Assembly: GCF_019649055.1 (NCBI RefSeq)
Contig: NW_026570302.1
Coordinates: 496,001-560,000, forward strand
Origin: Paramacrobiotus metropolitanus
Taxonomy: Eukaryota; Tardigrada; Eutardigrada; Parachela; Macrobiotidae
Length of the DNA: 64,000 nucleotides
Reading direction: 5' to 3'
The notes under the pieces were generated by a model, which saw nothing but the letters and a program-made list of their open reading frames with translations, was not told the origin of the DNA and ran no database searches. The position numbers were made by a program, and so were the translations under genes. The first letter of the stretch is position 1; every line of letters starts with the position of its first letter. Shown here piece by piece: positions 37,569 through 48,144 of the stretch.

Positions 37569-38466
37569 ATGAATCCAGTGAAGAAACCGACGAAACCGAC
37601 GAAGCCGACGAACGCTGTGCAGCAGCGTGTGGACGAGCTCGAGCTACAAGTAGCTCGACTGACCTCGCAAAAAAATACCCTGGAAGCGCGCTGCAGTGCA
37701 TCGGAGGACAGCTACGCCTCTCTGCTCCGCAGAACCACTGCGGAGCGCGAAGCCCTCCGGGAAAAGGAAGTGGAGGAAGCCAAGCGTCTTGCCGCTGAGA
37801 AGCGTGCGGCAATCAAGGAGGTCGCCGAAGGCGCACCCACCGTGGCAGCGGCAGTGAATGCCCCGGGAGTAGCGGCCGCCGGGGTGGCGGTGGCCATGAC
37901 TGCAACGTCGACTTCAACGTTGCAGCGAGCCGACCTGTTCCTGACACTGGACGGTGAAGTCCAGCGTTATTCGAAGCAGTTAATTGAACTGCTGGTGCGT
38001 AAATTAAAGTGTACAAAATATATATGTATAGATACATTATATACATATATATGGCTGTATTACAGGGTAAGCAGGAGAAGTGTCGAAAGGTCATCGCGGA
38101 GCACGTGAACGCTGCCTTGGCTTTCAACCGTGGTGAAGTGCCACGGACGCTGAAGAAAGAATTCCGCTGGATTGCAGCGGAATATGTCCCCATCTATCCG
38201 GACGTTGCCAACCTGGAGCGCGACCAGAAGATCCGGGGCTGGTTTGGGAGTTGCGTAAGAGTGTGGTGGAGGCCGGCAACAAGGATGCCCAGCGGAAGTA
38301 TGCGATGCTACAGGAGGAGGAGCGCAACCTGCTGCGCGGTGTGGCCCAGACGTTCGGAGAGTGGCGTGCGAAGCGTCTGCAGCAGTTGTGTGCGCCGCTT
38401 CGTGGAGCGCAAGCACAACAAGCGAGCACACCCGTACCTGGCGTTCTTGCCTCCACGGATAAATAA
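37569..38466 (+). pseudogene. coiled-coil protein near the right terminus, one frame change
   Basis: Exon 1 (37569-37994) encodes KKPTKPTKPT repeats, then a long coiled coil (VDELELQVARLTSQKNTLEA...EEAKRLAAEKRAA) and an Ala/Val-rich linker. A GT-AG intron (37995-38065) joins it in phase 0 to exon 2, another helical charged segment. At about 38235-38250 the reading moves to a second frame (SVVEAGNKDAQRKYAML...) ending at 38466. The base composition is clearly more GC-rich than in the other Polinton genes. I do not recognise the family; Myb/SANT-like transposon-associated coiled-coil proteins look superficially similar. Confidence 0.6.
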
Positions 38467-38784
38467 TGTGTGCCTGTTTTGAGCGGAGAAATGGCGGCGT
38501 CGGCGGCGGCGGCGGCGGTGGCGGCGACGCGGTGGTGGGTCATTGTCGTTTGTTTGTTACATTGTTATTTTGACTGTTGCGTTGGTATGCAGTAAGTTGT
38601 GCATGTAGTTGTTTTGTCATTAGTGGTGTCGCGCATGTTGGTAATTGCCATTATTGTTTGTTAGTTTTGTTAGTGGGGAAATTTGTTGTGGTGACGGTAA
38701 TAATTATTGTATTAATGATAATAAATTAATGCCGCCGACTGTTGGTCTTTGTTAAACAAGAAACGGAAAGTAACACGGTACAGC
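38467..38784. other. subterminal spacer with a CGG-rich tract
   Basis: (CGG)n-like sequence at about 38490-38540, then a GT-rich stretch. No gene is seen. Confidence 0.5.
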
Positions 38785-38810
38785 ACACACAAACACACAC
38801 ACACACACAC

Positions 38811-38848
<38 letters not shown>

Positions 38849-38969
38849 GCCCGGAAGTCCAGGCTATTTGTACGAGCGTGGGCGGGGGATGCTATTTGAC
38901 GGGGATAAAAGGGGCGGGGGATGCTATTTGACGGGGAAAATCCATGCTCTTTCCCCCGAGTACTCTTCT
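38785..38969. repeat. right terminal inverted repeat of the Polinton
   Basis: (CA)n(GA)n followed by the inverse of the left terminus, including the doubled 'ggcgggggatgctatttgac' motif. It ends GAGTACTCTTCT, and the target duplication TAGGAT follows at 38970. Confidence 0.9.
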
Positions 38970-38975
38970 TAGGAT
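38970..38975. other. target site duplication of the Polinton, right copy (TAGGAT)
   Basis: Identical to 2509-2514, directly after the terminal CT. Confidence 0.9.
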
Positions 38976-40679
38976 GAGCATTTCATTGATGTTAGTTGAA
39001 GCGGAAACATCTGAATGTGTAATCGTACGAAATCTACGAATGTTCACTTTTATCGTGGATTTATAGACTGGTTTGGGAAATGTCTAACTAAGATTGTTCT
39101 TGCTCTTGCCCCTGCCCTTGCTCTTCCTCAATGAATTTCAGCTGATTAAATTTGTGTGCATACGCGTTGAGAATGAGTTCCGTTGCCGACTTTCGTTAAT
39201 GGTTAATTACATAAGCGATCTTAAAATAATTCGTTAACACCACCAGCACTTCCGATCTTGGTAAGGGTGTGTAACCCACTCCACTAGGGACCGCTTAGAA
39301 GTGTCATTGCAATATGCACAACAAGTGTACTAAAGACAATCGGTGCAATTCTCATGAATTATGACACATAAAAGTTAGTTATTCAGTGGCATGATCCACA
39401 AGGGCACGCGCCGGCTGTGAGCATTCACACGGGACTGGCGACGCATTGTTAGTGTTTATAGTTAGCGGTACTTCCTCAAGTTATCTCACTTTTTTCAATA
39501 ACAGAGCGTGTCATCTGGCAAACTCGACCGGTCAAGCGTGTCATCTGGCAAACTCTGATCACCTCCCGGTGCATTTCGTGGAAGCGATGTGGCGTACATC
39601 TGCGGCTCTTCTATCGGTATATCGCTAAGTGACGCTAACTGGTAAGAGAAAATTATTCATATGTTTTACAGACCTGTTTATACGATACTTCTACTTCATA
39701 CGAGTATAAACGACACCAGTGTGAGTGCCGATGTATTGCCCACGAAGGCGGGGGTATCCAATGGGAAGCTTTCTTTGCATAGTACGTGCGTTCTCGGTCT
39801 TGCGCTCTGCAGTTCGTCCTCGGTCTCCTGGTGGAGTCTGCACTCAGATGCATCAGAAGGCAGAAGCTGTGCTTTCATACTGCAGCAGGAGCTCTTCGTA
39901 AAACTCCGACTTCCTCAGTTTTTGCATTTTCTGGTTTTCTTAGGTTACAGTAATCGTCCTCCTTATCCTTTGGATTTTTGCAGATTCCGTTGTGATAAGG
40001 TAATTTTTGTGTTTATGTTCTTCGCGTCACGTCTCGGTGTGCGCTCATCGGAAGCTGATCGTCCAATCGATTAGCGGACCCATTCCGATCAGCGCCGTCC
40101 GTAGTACGGATGCGCCACTTCTCCGCATTTATTTGAGTATTACTTAGGCATGTAATGACGTCTACATGCATGCCACTTAAGAGTTAGGAGTACTCATTAC
40201 TTGCTCATTATTACTCATACAATCGTGCTGAAGATATTATAAGATGGAAGATGGCTTCAGAAAACCTTTAGAAAGCCAAACCCAAGTTACTATTAGCGTA
40301 TAAAATCATTTTCAGGAAAATAAACAGACTGAGACAGCGCGTTTGCCGAAAAATATTATTACGTCGAAGAACTGGTCTACAAGTTGTAGGTGAAAGCGTT
40401 CAGGGTCTGTACTTTGTAGTTTGTAGATACATATTTATGTATAAGTAGGGAATCAGAGACTGAGGCCTTAATGATTTACACTTGTTTTTCAGTGCGAAGA
40501 TTAAGTTATCTTTTGAAGTTTTGGTCTGTTTTTAAACCTGAATTTACGCCCACTGCTACAGGAAATTACCGAAAGCGGTGTAAGAAGAAGGCAATTTTGT
40601 TTTATTTTTATGATATTTTATTATGTTTGCCAGGTGCTGGGTCTCTTGGCTTAAGGACCTTTTTCAAGCTATATCCGTG
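38976..40679. other. host flank and 5' region of the first F-box gene
   Basis: There is no gene apart from leader sequence. A tandem duplication of 'gcgtgtcatctggcaaactc' lies at about 39505-39556. The stretch 39770-40110 is related to 680-900 and 47280-47540. An acceptor-like 'tgtttgccag' ends at 40633, 46 bases before the ATG at 40680. The gene at 48145 has the same arrangement, so a 5' untranslated intron is likely. Confidence 0.5.
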
Positions 40680-43047
40680 ATGTCTGACCAGGGCTACCAA
40701 GACAACTACGTCGATGTTCTGGGCGACGATAATCTGTTTCGCATTGGACGTGTGGTGGACATAGCGGACAACGGGCTTTTTGTTGACTTCTGTCCCAAAC
40801 GACGACAAGAATTCGCCCCGTTTAATCGAATCTTCCAGGTTGTGAGGTCGCTGATTAACGAAGAACAGCTTGTCTATGCGTGCGGTTATGGCAAACCCCA
40901 CGCGATCATACTCGTGGACGCTCTAATGCGCGAGGCACCCTCCGGTCCGTGGACCTGGTTTCCCGCTGGAATCATCAGTTTGACGCGTGGTATTCGCCAC
41001 AAGCGGTGCAGCGTAGCCGTTGTTGAATGGTTTCATGGCCAGCCACGTACAGATCTGGTTCCCCTGGAGCGACTGCGCTGGAGAGTGTCAGATGATTGGT
41101 GGGCCACTATAGGCCGGGAACCTCCAGCCGAGCTTCCAGCACGGGATAACTGGCATCATGATTACTCTCAGATGCACAGAGTGGCCACTCGACTTGAGCC
41201 AGTCCGACCAGGGATTTTCGAGAAACGAAGTGTGCCATTGCCGAAAGAATGCCGCCATATAGATACCGATAACCTGCTGCGGCAGTTGAATGGCAGAGCG
41301 TGGCGTCGGGCTGAGCCCGATAATCGTGCGATTTCGTTCGTCAACATACATGACGGAAATGTATCCTACATTTGGCGACGTCCGACTGAAATCGAGCACC
41401 AGAATGACTACTGTTTTGACCTCGCTCAGGTAACCGAAAGAAAATTCATTTTCTGGCTAGGGATTTGAATGTTTCCGCCCGAATAAAAACTTTTTTAGAA
41501 GAAGGTTATTGAAGTATTATGGTGAATTTAAAATTTGTGACTTGTGCCATTATTCAAAAATTTCGGATGGTGAAGAACAATCCTGATTTCTAGTTCTGCT
41601 CATAGTTAACGGCAGCCTACTTTATTTTCCAGAACAAGATCGATGAGTGTCGTTCCGCATTGACCGCCCATATACGCAGCATAACCTGGATGTTGACCGA
41701 AGGAAGCGCACAATCTGCTGAACGCGAGGAAACGGATAATGTGCGTGTGCTGACGTCCGATGTGATGCTGGAAGTGTTTTCCCATTTGGACACTTGTACG
41801 CTGACCAGGTTGCGGACTGTTTGTGCTGTATGGAGTGGCATCTTAGAATCGCCTGAGTTGTCGGCTTGCATCGTGGTTACAGCCTCCGGAAATTCCACTC
41901 CCTCGATTCGCGAAACATCGCACTACTTTTTGATGGCACCAGTTTTCAAATGCCTCCGTCCTTCCACGCAGCATATGGTGGTTGACGCTCGTAACAGTTC
42001 GATGGACATTGGCGATTTTCTTAGGCTGACGGATATGATACACTATGTTGGACAGACTACAGGGAGTAGCTTGCGAACGTTGCATGTGGTGGGGCTTCGC
42101 ATAGATCTGGAGTTAGGCAACGCGATGATTTCCTATAACGACATGTATAATAAATGCAAACTGCATCGTAACCACCCTGAGTTCGATCCTTTTGCTTCCC
42201 CTATGACTCGTATCGACGATTTCATCTCCGCTTGTGATGGTCTGCCCTGCGATGCCATGCACCTGGTCAATTGCACTTTCAATTGGGAATTTTATAAAGC
42301 ACGCAAGTGGGCTGAAGTCAAACTGGCGGTTGACCTTTCAAGGGTTCGGCTCTCGTTGAATGGGGATGTGGACAGTGCGATGTGGGATGCACTGGAGAAA
42401 TGCGTGCCGAAGCCCAGTGCGAAAGATCTACGAACGTTGTCCATGTTCTTGGCGTTCGTTGCGGCTAATGAGGGCCATTCTCAACGAGAATGGTGCAACG
42501 TAAGTTTAGTCGAGAATATGCGTTTTCATACCTTTGGTTTAGTACTGATAATGTGCGTTTTCATGCCTTTGGGATTCCGTTTGCATGTTAATGCTTTTGC
42601 GTTAACTCATTTTTCATGGCGTCATTGACATCGGAATCCCTGTCATTTTCATCTTGTTCAAGCTCCATGCGGCATGCGCTACTGGACGGTTTACTTAGAT
42701 ATTGACACGAGCTAAACGAAATACAATAATTATGTAATTGGATTTTACCTGTAATTTTCAAAATGAAGAAAATATTCCATAGAAAACCAAGCGAATCCAT
42801 AAACCTCACCAGACACGACTGGTTCTCTTGATAACGGTAAAACAAGAGCTTTAAATTTAACGCTTTGATATTGTAGGCATTGTGCGCGACGCAGTCAGCT
42901 GACCCGCGTCTTTCCTCGCATTATCGTGGCAAGGAGTGGTGCGCTGATGGCCTGAAGGATCTGCGGTTGGAGAAACTGTCTTCGATTGCGCTGTACTTCC
43001 TGGTTGAAGTGTATAAATTTGTTGACGGACTTTCGATGAGCGATTAA
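40680..43047 (+). CDS. Tudor/Agenet-like plus F-box protein, copy A
   Basis: Exons 40680-41429, 41633-42499 and 42877-43047 (all phase 0, GT-AG) give 595 residues. Exon 1 has two related beta-rich units: RVVDIADNGLFVDFCPKRR...PFNRIF (about 20-55) and WFPAGIISLTRG...VAVVEWFHG...TDLVPLERLRW (about 100-140). Their pattern is that of tandem Tudor/Agenet modules, which bind methylated or unmodified tails; this is inference. Exon 2 has an F-box (LTSDVMLEVFSHLDTCTLTRL, about 290-325), normally the Skp1-binding part of SCF ubiquitin ligases, then a conserved ~200-residue region. Exon 3 is a conserved tail with HYRGKEWCADGLKDL. It is the first intact copy right of the Polinton. Confidence 0.85.
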
Positions 43048-44900
43048 GGTGATGACTGGTACGGCGAGGCCACTCACCGGACCGATGATGAGTTCGAAGA
43101 CTTTTGAAGACTGTTGAACTGACTTTGAGTTTGAAGACTGTTAGGAAACCCGACTAGTAATAACGACTCGGATAGGTCGGATTATCGGCGGCTGCATGAC
43201 ATTTGAAAACGCTTCGTTTTTGAATGTTTGCTCGTGAGACGAGAGTTGTATATTTTTCTTTTGTTTTAGAATAAAATTGCATTTTATTTTAGAAAGATAT
43301 TGTCCAGCATTATCCTGTTATCATTCTTAGAGCACAATCTTCTTCCTGTTGTTTTATATTGCTACTTTTATTGTTGTAGCCTTACAATATACGTGTAGTG
43401 TACAGATCTGTATATTCTACCTAAACGCAGCGATATAATAGCATAATGGTACTGTACATAGTATATGCCTATGTTAACTGATGTACATACTTTGAATAAG
43501 AAACTGTACTTTGAATAAGAAGCGCCTTCCTTTTCGCCTCCGCTTTTCTTGTACAAAATAGTATATCATATTTTAAGTTCACCTTCATTACTTGAAACCA
43601 GCTTACTCCGGTAATCCAATCTGTGCTTTCAAATATTTTAGAGATAATGAATGGTTATCAGTATGCTCGCTTTGCCAGACTACCGTACTCATTTAAGGCG
43701 TAGTGCATATGAAGCCCAGTATTCATATGCGGCTTCATATGCACTACGTTTAAGGCTCTCCTAGCGCTCATTGTATGCACAATACAGAGGCTACCGCGCG
43801 TCCCCTCTTTCAAAATTTATAAACACAGAGATACTCCGAAGTTCGGCCCACCCGACAGTGGTCGACTGTAGTGGCAGATCAGTACATGTGCTTTAGCCCT
43901 CGAATTAGCAACCTCCACCTCGGCAACAAAATAAACGTAAGGTCAGTATGTATCGAAAATGTTTTTGCGAGACGATAGTACAGAATGTACGCTTTCGCTA
44001 CTATGGTATTACCGAGCGAAAATATCTTTGTACTCCGCACTTGCGAAAATATCTTCGTACTTGTTACGTAACGAAAATTCTGCTAAATCAGATAAAAAGA
44101 TTTTTTAATGAACGGCAGTTCTACGCTGCTGTCCTACACTTGTCCCAAAATCATGCTTCCGGTGTACGAAGTGGCAATTAGCCAATTGCCTGTTATTAGC
44201 CAATTACTTATGTTGTAAACTAAAAACTAAAATAATTTGTTGGGGAACGTTCGTTGACAGACATTAGTTAAATCATTTGGTTTCAAAACGTTGATCCATT
44301 ATGCACACCATTACAGTACAGAGTACGTACTTCGGCATAAATTTTCTCAAAAGGTATGCGCCTTACGTACAGTACTAGTACTTGTATAGCTCATTGATTT
44401 TAAAATCAGACTCGCCCAAGCTCATCCCGAGTGGTAGGTTACAGTACTTACTTAAACGAGGAACTGCCGCATGTTGCTGCTGCAACTGAATGGTATGGGC
44501 ATTTTAGCTGCCCGCTGGTAGCGGACAACAGAGCCTGTCATCACATGCATACGACAGCTGAGTCGGAATTTGTCATGCTTCCAGCTTGAAGTAAATGTCG
44601 TCATATAAGGAAGTAAAGAAAATTATGTCGTATAAGGAAGCCGGAAATGACGTCACATAAGGAAGTAAAAATGATTTTCAGAGAAAGGTCACCTCAAAGG
44701 CTCAAAGGAGTACCAGCCGTAGTAAGGTCTCCGTAAAAATTGAGATTTGCAGCAAACATTTCTTTATTAGCCCTGCTACCTGCCCTTTGAAAGGTTTGAC
44801 ACGGGTCTGGCACAAAGGTTGCCGAGAAATACTTACGAGGGAGATACCCGAACACGTCCGCGTCAGATCAGCATACACTTGGTACCATTAGAATCCTTAG
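43048..44900. other. intergenic
   Basis: No supported gene. It holds a small palindrome (43699-43748) and short repeats of 'ataaggaagtaaa' at about 44605-44670. Confidence 0.5.
43692..43755. repeat. perfect 18-bp palindrome flanked by a 7-bp direct repeat
   Basis: 'tttaagg' (43692-43698), then 'cgtagtgcatatgaagcc', a 14-nt loop, the exact inverse, and 'tttaagg' again (43749-43755). The direct repeats look like a target duplication, but the insert is only 50 bp. A template-switch origin is also possible. Confidence 0.75.
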
Positions 44901-45419
44901 AATTTCAGCTATTTTCTTTGATAATCAAAATACCCCCAGATAAAGAACTCGAGTTTTGGGATCCCTGAGAAGCCAACACAGATAAGATGGCTGATTTCCA
45001 TCGAAACGTCAGCAGACGCCATACAGAGCTATACGGCGCGTCTGTACGGATGCGAGATTGCGCAACCGTCATTCAGCGAGAAGTTAAATAGCGCTTTATC
45101 GATAGCTATCGCAGTTTTTTAACTCATTAAGCGCAGCAGCATCGACTATAGCTGCAAAGAGATCAATGCAACCGCGGATGCTGTGCGCGCGATAGGGCAA
45201 AACGGTGAGACAGCCGTCAACAAAACCAATACAGAATAACAGATTGCAGCCAGACTATGCGTAACGCATGGCGCATCTAGGCTGGACAATGCGTATGGCG
45301 CCTGCTGACGTTTCGATGGAAGTCAGCCATCATATCTATGCTGGCTTCTCTGAGATCACTAAACTCGAGTTCTTTATCTGGGGGTGTTTTGATTCTCGAA
45401 GAAAATCTAGCTGAAATTT
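44901..45419. mobile_element. MITE-like element with ~115-bp terminal inverted repeats
   Basis: The left end reads 'aatttcagct...' and continues through 'acccccagataaagaactcgagtt' in outline. The right end carries the inverse with about 85-90% identity. A matching TTAG flanks both sides (44897-44900 and 45420-45423). The arms end at about 45015 and 45300. There is no coding capacity, so it would depend on a transposase elsewhere. Confidence 0.7.
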
Positions 45420-45423
45420 TTAG

Positions 45424-46281
45424 CTTTACTTTGGTGGTATGACGTTGGCGAAGCTTTCTGTTTATGTTAAGGTTGAGCTCAAAAACCGTTTCAGTCAGTG
45501 AAACAGCAAGCCGGTTTGTGTTTTCTTTTGGAATTCAAAAATCAGTCTTTAGCTTTTGATAATAAGAATACTATCTATACGATCTACATACAGCTCGTTT
45601 CAGTTTGGCTGACGTCCATCACTGCTAATGAGAGCCAAATTTCCGCACGGAGCAAGGCCTGTTGGGAAGGTATCGTACTACTGTATGTACGAAATCTGAT
45701 GCACACTTTGCGTTGTGCGTTTTGGCACTGGAGACTTTTCCTTAGAATTCCGTTTGCAGCTTTCGTAGAAATTGCAAACGGTACGTAAGCATTCTAGATG
45801 ACCGTACGAAGAAAATTATGGGTGAAGCCAAAACTGTGTGAATAAATGATATCTGTATTCCACATTTCCAGAAATCTGAAAATCTGGAATAAAATATTTC
45901 AGTCATTTTTATTCGTACCACAGTCTGTATTATTTTTTTATAAGTCTTTCATCCAGATATTGCTTTATTTAACAGAACCAAGTTCTCAGACACTTGCGAT
46001 TGGGAAACTTCACTTGCGAATTTCGAGCCGTAAACCGTATCGAACCATCTGTAGATTTTCTTTAAAAAATAGTTATGCATGCAGCTTCCCATATGGTACA
46101 GGGTCTCATCACTTCCTGTTCACATTCCCATCACATCCCACGTACCGAACTTTGGTGGGATGACAACCCTATCACCCGATATCTTGGCTTACAGTTACAA
46201 GTTAAACGAACGTGGTGTTCTACTGTAAATGGCGCTTGGAATTAGGAGTGCTTGCCCGTGCCAATCGGTTTTGCAATGCAG
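45424..46281. other. intergenic
   Basis: No supported gene. The last ~30 bases are the intron end preceding the exon-3 remnant. Confidence 0.4.
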
Positions 46282-46430
46282 TTGCTGAACGCGACGCAGA
46301 CAGTGGACCCGCGTCCGTTCTTGAATTACCGCGGCAAAGATTGGAACGCTGATGGCTTGAAGGATCTGGAACTGGCGAAATTGTCGCCGGTTACGCAGCA
46401 CTTATTGGTCCGTCTAAGATTACTTTTTAT
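46282..46430 (+). pseudogene. isolated third-exon remnant of the F-box family
   Basis: After 'ttttgcaatgcag' the frame encodes LLNATQTVDPRP...YRGKDWNADGLKDL...KLSPVTQHLLV, clearly the family's C-terminal exon. It lacks the usual stop and diverges after about 46430. No exon 1 or 2 precedes it within 3 kb, so it is a solitary fragment of a lost copy. Confidence 0.8.
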
Positions 46431-48144
46431 CGAAAGTCGATGGATAGTGACGTCGGCGTCGGCGACGACGTGGAAAAAGCACCAATGGAACACCTATGTT
46501 AGGAATTTTAAGATCGTTCAGTTAACGATTGTTCGCCTCAGACTGCGTAATTGTTTTCACAACTGGATATACATTTTCTTTTGTTGCCCCCATCACTATG
46601 TACGGTACGTACATAAAAATAGTGTTATGTTATAGTGTTAACATTACTATGTTGAACTGATGAAGTGGCCCAAAGGCGGTATAATTATCAGAGTCCTTAT
46701 ACAACTGTATGTACTCGTATCATTCTGAACGCTATTTAGTTACTTAACAAAATGGCGGTCAGCCCTTCTGACTCGTTTTTTTGCAGGCCACGGGTCGCCT
46801 AGAAAACAATTTAGGCTTGTTCGGTAGACCATTTAATTTGCTACTAAACTAGCGAAATCTTGCTCTTAAAAAATTAAGCCGTGCTGGTTTGTTATGATGC
46901 CAAATGGAATTGTGTAAAAAGTTTCGGTGTGCCAGCTCAAAAAGCCCAGAACTGCTTGGCATTTCTCTCCTGTACAGACTAACTGAATCAGGGCAACGGT
47001 TTTATGTAGAGAATGACATCTAATTTCAATAAAAAAAATTGAGGCATCGTGCGTGCGCGGGACGAGTTATGGAGTTATTACAATTCGAAATTTTCCCAAA
47101 ATGGCGGCTGTTTATTTGATTTTTATGCGTACTTGGTACTTGGAGTTAACATTCATTAGTCATCACTCATCACCACAACAATCTGCTACAACAATGACGC
47201 AGATGCAGTATTGCAGGCTTAATTTGCAGCGAATAGGATGCTTCGAGGCGACGTTATCTCTGTAGCACGTGCGCTCTCAGTCTGAAGTCGGCCTCAGAGT
47301 CAACACTCATACTGCAGTAGAAGAGTTTTTGCGTAGTGACACGGTAGTTCTTACTTCTTCGCACTCACTGGCGTAGTTCTTGCAGTTCTCGGAGCTTCTA
47401 CATTTACAGCACGAAAATCCGCCGCTTTGAGCATTTCCGTTTGCTAATTCCGGTGCGTATTTTGATAATTTTTGTTTGTTTCATTGTTTCTGTGTTCATC
47501 GTGTTGTTTCCTAGTCGGATCCATTCTCAGCACCGTACGTAGTCAACAGGTTTCTGAGAATCTCAACGAGTCTTAGGAATGCAGGCCATTCAGGTCTGCT
47601 CATAAAAGCAGAAATAAATTAGATTTGATTAATGCTTAATCAATTACTATTAGATTCTGTGCCCATACATAAGCATTTTCCTAAAATAAAACAAACTCCC
47701 GAAGAAATACGAAAGGAAGAAGTAAGAACCATATGCCCCCAGTGCAAGTGCAGCCCGTTGGCAAACAAGCTATAGGTATGAGCGTTTCCGAGCACAGAGT
47801 GAACTCCCGATCTTGAACACCCTCGGTACGCAATTTTTTGTTCAGTGGTGTTCACGGCTCAGAGGTTACCGCCAGTGTTATGCATTACGACGATACAAAA
47901 AAATCTGTTCAAGGTTCAGAGGTGTTCATCGCTTAGAGGTGTTCAAACTCGGAGGTTCCACTGTACATTCCCTGTTTAGCACGAGTCACGACGATTGTTA
48001 ACTTTGGACGGGCTAGGAATTACAGGGAATCACTAAGGCGGAGCTGCCGGAGCATGATTGTTACCGATTGCTTTATTTTTACGATTTTTTGGCTTTCGTC
48101 AGGTGATAAGTCTGCTGACTACTGGATACTTTCAAGCTACGGAG
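46431..48144. other. intergenic and 5' region of copy B
   Basis: 46860-47060 and 47200-47540 resemble the left-flank sequences at about 270-460 and 680-900 (for example 'gccgtgctggtttg...tgatgccaaatg' and the 'cctagtcgga' segment). This shows that long upstream segments were duplicated with the genes. An acceptor-like 'tttcgtcag' ends at 48101. Confidence 0.5.

Larger units (their letters stand above)
2515..38969 (+). mobile_element. Polinton/Maverick (adintovirus-like) element interrupted by an LTR retroelement
   Basis: The element begins AGAAGAGTACTC and ends with its exact inverse. Termini of AG...CT with a 6-bp target duplication (TAGGAT) are diagnostic of Polintons. Hallmark proteins are present: protein-primed family B polymerase, retroviral-type integrase with chromodomain, packaging ATPase, adenain-like cysteine protease, and double- and single-jelly-roll capsid proteins. 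Total span is 36,455 bp. Subtracting the nested LTR element and its 4-bp duplication leaves about 21.5 kb, at the upper part of the usual Polinton size range. All recognisable genes lie on the + strand. Unusual cargo includes a TBP homologue, a BIR protein and five related small proteins. Most morphogenesis genes show frame changes, so this copy is either decaying or carries homopolymer assembly errors. Confidence 0.95.
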
